Part shown: positions 18,120-24,196 of the stretch, one piece after another | How the letters are laid out: each line of letters starts with the position of its first letter | Numbering within the stretch: position 1 is the first letter of the stretch | Assembly: GCF_002220095.1 (NCBI RefSeq) | Contig: NZ_CP022372.1 | Location: 5,458,501 to 5,522,500, forward strand | DNA: 64,000 nt | Direction of reading: 5' to 3' | Source of the DNA: Bosea sp. AS-1 | Lineage (GTDB): Bacteria; Pseudomonadota; Alphaproteobacteria; Rhizobiales; Beijerinckiaceae | Position numbers and translations under genes: made by a program | The notes under the pieces: generated by a model | The model's database searches: none | What the model was told of the DNA's origin: nothing | The model's input: only the letters and a program-made list of their open reading frames with translations

Positions 18120-20084
18120 ATGGCCATCCTGCCCAAACAGAATCTGAAGAAGTCCGCCATCGTCCTGCACGATCTGGTGATGACGGCGCTGGCGATCTGG
18201 CTCGTCTTCGTCGTGCGCTTCGAAGGCCCGCTGCTCACCGAGCACCTGCGCTACCTGCCGCGCTTCCTGCCCTTCTTCGTGGTCTATGCGGGCGTGGTCT
18301 ACTGGTTCTTCTCGCTCTACCGCTCGAAATGGCGGTTCGCCTCGCTGCCGGACCTCTCCAACATCGTCAAGGCCGTCTCGGTCCTGACGCTGAGCCTGCT
18401 CGTCGTCGACTATGTCCTGATCGGTCCCCGCTTCTACGGCGCCTTCTATTTCGGCAAAATCTCGATCGCCCTCTACTGGCTCGTCCAGATCGCCCTGCTC
18501 GGCGGCCCGCGGCTAACCTATCGCTACTTCAAATATGCCCGCACGCGCACGAGCGCCGAGCGCGAGGCGACGCTGCCCGCCCTGCTGCTCGGGCGCGGCG
18601 TCGAGATCGAGATGGTGATCCGGGCCATGGAGAGCGGTACGATGCGCCGCCTCAGGCCGGCCGGCATCCTGTCGCCGCGCTCCGACGATCTCGGCCAGTC
18701 GATCCGTGGCGTGCCGGTTCTGGGCCTGCTCTCGGAGATCGCCACGATCGCCAACGAAGCGGCGGAGCGCGGCGAGGGCTTTCGCCGCATCGTCGCGACG
18801 CCCTCTGCCCTGGTGCCCGAGGCCCATCCGGAGAAATGGCTCGCCCAGACGCGCCGGCTCGCCTTGCCGATCTCGCGAATCGACACATCCGGCGAAGGCG
18901 CGCGCGACACGGACATCGCGCCGCTGGAGATCGAGGACCTGCTGGTGCGCTCGACCGTCGCGATCGACCGCGAACGGCTGGGTGCCTTCCTGCAGGGCAA
19001 GCGCGTCATCGTGACGGGCGGCGGCGGCTCGATCGGTTCCGAGATCTGCCTGCGCTGCGCCGCCTTCGGCGCCGCCGAGATCCTGGTCGTCGAAAGCTCC
19101 GAGCCGGCGCTGTTCCAGATCACAGAACTGCTTGCCGTGCAGGAGCCCGACACGGTCGTTTCCGGCGTGCTTGCCGATGTGCGCGACCGTGAGCGCATCA
19201 TGCCGCTCTTCGCCGCGTTCAAGCCCGACATCGTCGTTCACGCCGCCGCGCTGAAGCATGTGCCCTATCTCGAGGCCGACTGGAGCGAGGGCATCAAGAC
19301 CAACATCTTCGGTTCGGTGAACGTCACCGATGCCACGATCGCGGCCGGCGCCAAGACCTTCGTGCTGATCTCGACCGACAAGGCGATCGAGCCCGTCTCG
19401 ATGCTGGGCGCGACCAAGCGCTTCGCCGAAATCTATGCGCAATCGCGCGATGCTGAGTTCGTCGCGGCCGCCTCCGGCGTGCGCCTCGTGGCGGTGCGCT
19501 TCGGCAACGTGCTCGGCTCGGCCGGCTCGGTGGTGCCGAAGTTCAAGGCGCAGATCGCGCGCGGTGGGCCGGTCACGGTCACCAGCCCCGACATGATCCG
19601 TTATTTCATGACGATCCGCGAGGCCTGCGACCTCGTGCTGACGGCAGCCTCTCATACCGGCGCCGACAACGCGGAATCCGAGCGTGCCGCCGTCTATGTG
19701 CTGAAGATGGGTCAGCCGGTGCGGATCATGGATCTGGCCGAACGGATGATCCGCCTCGCCGGCTACGAGCCGGGCGAAGATATTGAGATCATCGTCAGCG
19801 GCGTCAGGCCGGGCGAGCGCCTGAACGAGATCCTCTTTGCCCATGACGAGCCCATGGCCGAGACCGGCCTCGACGGCATCATGGCGGCCAAGCCCAGCTT
19901 CGCCGGGCGCGCGAAGATCCAGAGCTGGCTCGCACGGCTCGACGAGGCGATCAAGACGAATGATCGCATCACTGCGAATGCGGTGCTGGACGAGGCGATT
20001 CCGGATTTCAGCCGGCGCGAGCAGAAGCAGCCAGCCGAGCCAGCGCCGCCTGCGTCTCTGCCGGCGGCCGCCAGCCAGCCCTGA
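18120..20084 (+). CDS. Membrane-bound nucleotide-sugar 4,6-dehydratase, WbpM/FlaA1 family
   Basis: 654 residues. Four membrane segments lie in residues 10-140, followed by a Rossmann-like domain (about 150-260) and an extended SDR catalytic domain: VTGGGGSIGSEI near 297-308, then LADVRDRERI, HAAALKHVP, STDKAIEPVSMLGATKR and VRFGNVLGSAGSVVPKF. The usual SDR Tyr of YxxxK is absent in the SMLGATK block, as in WbpM/PglF proteins. Likely reaction: UDP-GlcNAc to UDP-2-acetamido-2,6-dideoxy-4-hexulose at the inner membrane, for O-antigen or other surface glycan. The last 77 bp overlap the 3' end of the convergent epimerase gene. With the next two genes it forms a WbpM-WbpV-WbpL-like set. Confidence 0.9.
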   Translation: MAILPKQNLKKSAIVLHDLVMTALAIWLVFVVRFEGPLLTEHLRYLPRFLPFFVVYAGVVYWFFSLYRSKWRFASLPDLSNIVKAVSVLTLSLLVVDYVLIGPRFYGAFYFGKISIALYWLVQIALLGGPRLTYRYFKYARTRTSAEREATLPALLLGRGVEIEMVIRAMESGTMRRLRPAGILSPRSDDLGQSIRGVPVLGLLSEIATIANEAAERGEGFRRIVATPSALVPEAHPEKWLAQTRRLALPISRIDTSGEGARDTDIAPLEIEDLLVRSTVAIDRERLGAFLQGKRVIVTGGGGSIGSEICLRCAAFGAAEILVVESSEPALFQITELLAVQEPDTVVSGVLADVRDRERIMPLFAAFKPDIVVHAAALKHVPYLEADWSEGIKTNIFGSVNVTDATIAAGAKTFVLISTDKAIEPVSMLGATKRFAEIYAQSRDAEFVAAASGVRLVAVRFGNVLGSAGSVVPKFKAQIARGGPVTVTSPDMIRYFMTIREACDLVLTAASHTGADNAESERAAVYVLKMGQPVRIMDLAERMIRLAGYEPGEDIEIIVSGVRPGERLNEILFAHDEPMAETGLDGIMAAKPSFAGRAKIQSWLARLDEAIKTNDRITANAVLDEAIPDFSRREQKQPAEPAPPASLPAAASQP

Positions 20085-20937
20085 GCAGGCGCTCCGGGCG
20101 CGCGACGAGGCTGCCGGCGAGCTTGAAGAAAGTCTCCTCTCGCCCGGCGAGCCGCGCCACTAGCCGCAGCCACGCTTCCGGCACCGGCAGCAGGCCCGCC
20201 CCCCGACCCAGGCCAGCGCGCATTGCCGCGAGCATTTCGGCGACGCTGATCGGCTCGCGGTCCGCGACCGTGTAGCTCTGCCGGGCAGGACAAGCAGGGG
20301 ACAGCGCGAAGAGGATGGCGTCGGCGAGGTTCTCCACGGCGAGCAGCGAGCGAGGCGCCTTCAACCCGCCGAGCGGCAAGGGCAGCGGCGACTGCGCCAG
20401 TTTCAGCAATGCCGCCATGTTGGCTTTGACGCCCGGCCCATAGATCAGGACCGGACGCAGGGCGACCCAGTCGAGACCGAGCGCCGCAAGGCCTTGTTCC
20501 GCCGCCCATTTTGAGCGGCCATAGACATCGGTAGGAGCCGGAGGAGCATCTTCCGCCAGCGGTGGACCGTCGAAGACGCCGGACAGCGCCTTGATCGAAG
20601 AGAGGTAGACGAAGCGGCGGACCCCGGCAGCGGTCGCCGCACGCGCCAATTCCAGCGTTGCCTCGGTATTGATCCGCCGGTAGAGCGCTTCGTCGAGCCC
20701 CGGCCCGGCATGGGCGAGGCCCGCCATATGCACGACATGGTCGATCCCGCGCAGCACCTCACTCCAGTCGATCCGCTCGGCGAGATCGCCGACCACGACC
20801 GTTTCGATCCCTTCGGGGCTCGGCATCGGCCGCCGCGCGGCCAGTCGCAAAGACCAGCCCGCCTTCGACAGGGCCGCCACGACATGCGGACCGACGAAGC
20901 CGCTCGCGCCGGTGACGAGGACGCGCCCCTCAGCCAT
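20008..20937 (-). CDS. NAD-dependent epimerase/dehydratase, probable UDP-4-keto-QuiNAc reductase (WbpV/WreQ-like)
   Basis: 309-residue extended SDR. Cofactor loop VTGASGFVGPHV at 8-19, HMAGLAHAG near 90, catalytic Ser in YLSSIKALSG and Tyr/Lys in VYGRSKWAAEQGL near 148; LRPVLIYGPGVKANM and the C-terminal RRPMP/SPEG pieces fit the UDP-hexose group. The neighbours, a WbpM-type dehydratase and a WbpL/WecA-type transferase, suggest that it is the 4-reductase that finishes UDP-QuiNAc (or UDP-FucNAc). The start overlaps the stop of the downstream-numbered glycosyltransferase gene by eight bases (both minus strand), so the two are translated together; its own 3' end overlaps the convergent dehydratase. 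Confidence 0.75.
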   Translation of the reverse strand: MAEGRVLVTGASGFVGPHVVAALSKAGWSLRLAARRPMPSPEGIETVVVGDLAERIDWSEVLRGIDHVVHMAGLAHAGPGLDEALYRRINTEATLELARAATAAGVRRFVYLSSIKALSGVFDGPPLAEDAPPAPTDVYGRSKWAAEQGLAALGLDWVALRPVLIYGPGVKANMAALLKLAQSPLPLPLGGLKAPRSLLAVENLADAILFALSPACPARQSYTVADREPISVAEMLAAMRAGLGRGAGLLPVPEAWLRLVARLAGREETFFKLAGSLVARPERLLRAGWRPPAETQAALARLAASARAG

Positions 20938-22081
20938 GGTCGGACCGCGGGGCCGCGAAGGCGCGCAGCAGCAGGCCGGTCAGCAAGACCGCGAGCACCA
21001 GGCATGCGATCTGGGCCCCGAGATTCGCCCAGGCGATCGAAAGCCCCGCCAGCGCCGCGAGAACGATATTCAGCGCCGCGACCCGGCCGACGACGGCGCG
21101 GACGCTGAAGCCGTTGGTGGTGGCCTGCTGGTAGAAATGCGAGCGATGCGCCTCCCAGACCTTCTCACCCCGCGCGAGGCGTCGCAGCAGCGTGATGGTG
21201 GAATCGGCGACGTGGTAGAGCGGCAGAATCAGCGCCGCCACGAAGGCGCCCGTCCCGGCCAGCCGGTAGAGCAGATAGGCGGTCAGAAGTCCGATCGGCA
21301 GCGAGCCGACATCGCCGAGGAAGAGCTTCGCCACCGGCCGGTTGAAGGGCGCGAAGCCGATGAGGCCGCCGCACAGCCCGGCGGCAAGCCAGCCCGTCAC
21401 CGGATCGACGACGCCGGTGATCCCGGCCAGAGCCAGCGCCGCTGCAAGCGGGACGATGCCGGCAACGGTGATCCAGTCGAGTCCGTCCATGAAGTTGACG
21501 AGATTGACGAACCAGACCCCGGCCAGCAGCGCCAACGCCCGCTCGACCGCCAGCGGCAGCAGCTCCGGGAACAGGCGCAGCTCCGGCGCGGCACGAAACA
21601 GCACGAAACCAACGCAGGCCGCCTGCAGGATCAGCCGCAGGCTCGCCGGCAAGGGGCGAATGTCATCCCAGGCGCCAACGAGAGCCAGAGCAGCCGCACC
21701 TGTCGCGACCACCAGCAGGCTGCGGCCCGCCTCCCCCTCGACCGGGCTCAAGGCAAGAGCCAAGGCTACGGCGAGAAAGGCCCCGGCCAGTACGGCGATG
21801 CCGCCACCTTGCGGGGTCGGGACCTTGTGGCTGGAGCGCGCATTGGGGCGGGCCAGCGCATAGCGCAGCAGCAGCGGGCGCAGCAGCACGCATAGCAACG
21901 CCGCCGTCAGTGCGGCGGCGATACAGGTCGCGAGAGGGACGAGCACGATAGCCAAGATGGGCGCACCATAGTCGAGGCGGCCCAAAAACCTAGATGCCCG
22001 GGCCGAAAAGGGATGAGTCCTTTTCGGGAAAATCCGGACCGACGCAAGGAATTCCATCGCCACGCGGCCTGCAGGCTGCAT
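20930..22081 (-). CDS. Polyprenyl-phosphate sugar-1-phosphate transferase (MraY/WecA/WbpL family, GT4)
   Basis: 383 residues and about ten membrane helices. It has family motifs in order: NARSSHKVPTPQGGGIA near 80-96, the Asp pair in GAWDDIRPL near 140, the catalytic NFMDGLD near 200, FLGDVGSLPIG near 260 and the last cytoplasmic loop HRSHFYQQATTNG near 320 (the His that helps select UDP-sugar). Likely role: transfers an N-acetyl sugar phosphate from UDP to undecaprenyl phosphate to start a surface polysaccharide. The N-terminus is uncertain; an internal ATG at 22057 or GTG near 21945 would still keep all motifs. Followed by the WbpV-like gene with an 8-base overlap. Confidence 0.85.
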   Translation of the reverse strand: MQPAGRVAMEFLASVRIFPKRTHPFSARASRFLGRLDYGAPILAIVLVPLATCIAAALTAALLCVLLRPLLLRYALARPNARSSHKVPTPQGGGIAVLAGAFLAVALALALSPVEGEAGRSLLVVATGAAALALVGAWDDIRPLPASLRLILQAACVGFVLFRAAPELRLFPELLPLAVERALALLAGVWFVNLVNFMDGLDWITVAGIVPLAAALALAGITGVVDPVTGWLAAGLCGGLIGFAPFNRPVAKLFLGDVGSLPIGLLTAYLLYRLAGTGAFVAALILPLYHVADSTITLLRRLARGEKVWEAHRSHFYQQATTNGFSVRAVVGRVAALNIVLAALAGLSIAWANLGAQIACLVLAVLLTGLLLRAFAAPRSDHG

Positions 22082-22123
22082 GGCGATGGTTCGGCTGTCG
22101 CAGCCTGATTCGCGCCGACCCCG

Positions 22124-22585
22124 TTACTGCCTGAAGCCGATCAGCACGCCGTCTGCCCCGAGGGACAGCTGCAACCCCTGCCTACGGGCATTGAGGCGCA
22201 AGGTCACGCCCTTGTCGTTCCGCAGCCAGACCGTGCCCCGCCCCTGATCGCCTACGGCCCAACCTTCCTTCAGCTGCACATAGGCTCCCGGGAAGTCCGA
22301 GACCCGATGCAGGCCGTAGACGGTGCCCGAGGCCGTCGTCTTCGAGGCGCCGACCGTGCCGATACCGAGGCCGCCGACAGTGACCGGATAGGAGCGGCCA
22401 CGATAGCGCAGCGTGCCGCCGCCCGCTTCGCCGCCAGCGATGAAGCCGGCCTGCACCTGTTCGAGCCGGACCGTTCCGGTCGAAGGGCCGAGACCGCGCT
22501 GCTGCGCCAAAGCCGGGGTCGCCAGCATCATCACGGCCGCCAGGGACATCGCTGCGGAAATTCTCGTCTGTCTGATCATCGTCAT
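22124..22585 (-). CDS. Exported protein of unknown function
   Basis: 153 residues with a clear signal peptide (hydrophobic AAMSLAAVMMLATPALA, cleavage after ALA at about 27). The mature part is Gly-rich and beta-like: AGFIAGGEAGGGTLRYRGRS, then YPVTVGGLGIGTVGASKTTA, then YGLHRVSDFPGAYVQLKEG. This pattern resembles alphaproteobacterial envelope proteins in which a short glycine-rich barrel or sandwich is predicted, but I do not recognise a named family. It is single-copy here, divergent from the Fis-type gene with 77 bp between, and not obviously part of either neighbouring unit. Confidence 0.75.
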   Translation of the reverse strand: MTMIRQTRISAAMSLAAVMMLATPALAQQRGLGPSTGTVRLEQVQAGFIAGGEAGGGTLRYRGRSYPVTVGGLGIGTVGASKTTASGTVYGLHRVSDFPGAYVQLKEGWAVGDQGRGTVWLRNDKGVTLRLNARRQGLQLSLGADGVLIGFRQ

Positions 22586-22662
22586 CGTCCTGTTTCGGGC
22601 GCCGCCAGCGGCGTCGCCCGAACAACGTGCGAGTGAGCATTTCGATCCGAGGAGAGCCGAAA

Positions 22663-22998
22663 ATGAGCGCCGCCCCTTATCGGTTGTCAGGGAATTTACG
22701 GTTTCTTAACCACGACGCCGTCCCCTTGACCGGTCCAGCGGGCAGTGGGGGCTCGAACAAGGACGATGAAATGCACGACTTCGAACACGAGCAGGCCGCC
22801 GTGGACCAACTCGTCGGTTTGCCGGTTGCGGATGTCGAAAGGGACCTGATCCTGGCGACCCTGCGGGAGACCGGCGGCAACAGGACCCATGCCGCCCATC
22901 TCCTCGGTATCGCCATCCGCACCCTGCGCAACAAGATCAACCTCTACGCCGCCGACGGCCATGAAATCCCCGAGCCGCCGCAAGGCTCGGTCGCCTGA
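22663..22998 (+). CDS. Stand-alone Fis-type helix-turn-helix protein (FlbD C-domain-like)
   Basis: 111 residues from ATG 22663, with GGAGAG about six bases upstream. The C-terminal half is a Fis-type DNA-binding domain: VADVERDLILATLRETGGNR then THAAHLLGIAIRTLRNKINL. This resembles the DNA-binding end of the flagellar NtrC-type regulator FlbD, but the receiver and AAA+ domains are absent. The first 45 residues are polar and without a recognisable fold; a start at the internal MHDFEHEQ (ATG 22770) is possible. It ends 14 bp from the stop of the convergent PTS IIA gene. It may bind DNA as a dimer and antagonise or assist a larger regulator. Confidence 0.75.
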   Translation: MSAAPYRLSGNLRFLNHDAVPLTGPAGSGGSNKDDEMHDFEHEQAAVDQLVGLPVADVERDLILATLRETGGNRTHAAHLLGIAIRTLRNKINLYAADGHEIPEPPQGSVA

Positions 22999-23012
22999 CG
23001 GGGCGGCTCGAG

Positions 23013-23477
23013 TCAGCCGTCCTCCAGCAGCATGGCATAGATATCCTCGCTGCCTGCGGCGTCGCGAATCCGGTCGCAGACATCCGGCGAGCGCAGCCGC
23101 CTCGCAAGGCAGGCGAGCGCATCGATCCGCCCCCTGCCGCCGTTCTCCGGTGTCAGCACGAGACAGACCAGATCGACCGGCTCGCCGTCGATCGCCTCGT
23201 AGGCAACGGGCCGCTCGAGCCGCGCCAGCAGGCCGAAAGGCGAGGTCAGACCGGCGACCGGCGCATGGGGCATCGCCACCCCCTTGCCGACGCCGGTCGA
23301 GCCCAGCGCCTCGCGCCGGCTCAGCGCCTCGAGGATGAGGCCCTCGGGCAGAGCCAACTGCTCCGCAGCCCGGTGCACAAGCTCCCGGAAGAGTTCCGCC
23401 TTCGAGCGCGCCGCTAGCCTGACGATCGAGCGCGGGCGGATGATGTCGGACGGCGTCATGGTTTTCGTGTTCGTCAT
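23013..23477 (-). CDS. PTS EIIA domain protein (PtsN/EIIA-Ntr-like) linked to the kdp operon
   Basis: 154 residues, single PTS_EIIA type-2 domain. The phosphorylatable His is in GVGKGVAMPHAPV (His71, matching His73 of E. coli PtsN); VDLVCLVLTPEN and the C-terminal SPDVCDRIRDA fit the fold. It begins 26 bp after kdpE on the same strand, so it is probably the last gene of the kdp transcription unit. In E. coli the unphosphorylated EIIA-Ntr binds and stimulates KdpD, and PTS-Ntr is tied to potassium transport in Rhizobium; the linkage here suggests that this copy is a dedicated KdpD partner. A start at ATG 23459 is an alternative. No IIB/IIC or EI genes are in view. Confidence 0.85.
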   Translation of the reverse strand: MTNTKTMTPSDIIRPRSIVRLAARSKAELFRELVHRAAEQLALPEGLILEALSRREALGSTGVGKGVAMPHAPVAGLTSPFGLLARLERPVAYEAIDGEPVDLVCLVLTPENGGRGRIDALACLARRLRSPDVCDRIRDAAGSEDIYAMLLEDG

Positions 23478-23503
23478 GGTTGGCAGAGCGGCCCCGGCAC
23501 GGC

Positions 23504-24196
23504 TCATTCGGCCTCGCGCAGGCGATAGCCGACGCCGGTTTCGGTGGTGATGTATTGCGGCTGGTCGGGAATGCGCTCGATCTTCTGGCGCAGCTGCCGG
23601 ACATAGACCCGCAGATACTGGACATCGGCCGTGGCGCCCCAGACCTGCTTCATCAGGAACTGATGGGTCAGCACCTTGCCGGCATGCTGCACGAGGATGC
23701 GCAGGATGTCGTATTCCTTGGGCGAGAGCTTCACCTCCTTGTCGCCCAGCCTGACGATGCGCTTGACCAGATCGACCGAGAGCTCGCCGGTCTGGAAGAT
23801 CGGCTTCTCGCCCTGCTGCTGCAGCTTGTGGCGCAGCGCGACCCTCAGCCGGGCAGCGAGCTCCTTCATGCCGAAGGGCTTGGTGACGTAATCGTCGGCA
23901 CCGTTTTCGAGGGCCTCGACGATACCGGCCTCGTCGGTGCGGCTCGACAGGATGACGATCGGCAGCGCCAACGCCTCCTCCCGCCATCTCTGGAGCAATT
24001 CCTGGCCGGACATGTCCGGCAGGCCGAGATCGAGAATGACCAGATCCGGCAACTCCTCGGCGATGCGCTCGATGGCCTCGCCTGCGGTCGCGGCCTCGCG
24101 GATGGCGTAGCCCTCGGTCGAGAGGCCGACGCGCAGCAGGCGGCGGATCGCCGGCTCGTCGTCCACCACCAGCACCTTGATGTCCGATGTCGTCAT
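23504..24196 (-). CDS. kdpE: Two-component response regulator KdpE
   Basis: 230-residue OmpR/PhoB-type regulator of the high-affinity potassium ATPase. Receiver domain (1-120): acidic pair VDDEPA near 12, phosphoacceptor Asp in VILDLGLPDMSG near 55, Ser/Thr in ILSSRTDE near 83 and Lys in TKPFGMKEL near 105. Winged-helix domain (about 130-228): LSPKEYDILRILVQHAGKVL and VYVRQLRQKIE. Its start overlaps the kdpD stop by four bases, so sensor and regulator are coupled. Confidence 0.94.
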   Translation of the reverse strand: MTTSDIKVLVVDDEPAIRRLLRVGLSTEGYAIREAATAGEAIERIAEELPDLVILDLGLPDMSGQELLQRWREEALALPIVILSSRTDEAGIVEALENGADDYVTKPFGMKELAARLRVALRHKLQQQGEKPIFQTGELSVDLVKRIVRLGDKEVKLSPKEYDILRILVQHAGKVLTHQFLMKQVWGATADVQYLRVYVRQLRQKIERIPDQPQYITTETGVGYRLREAE

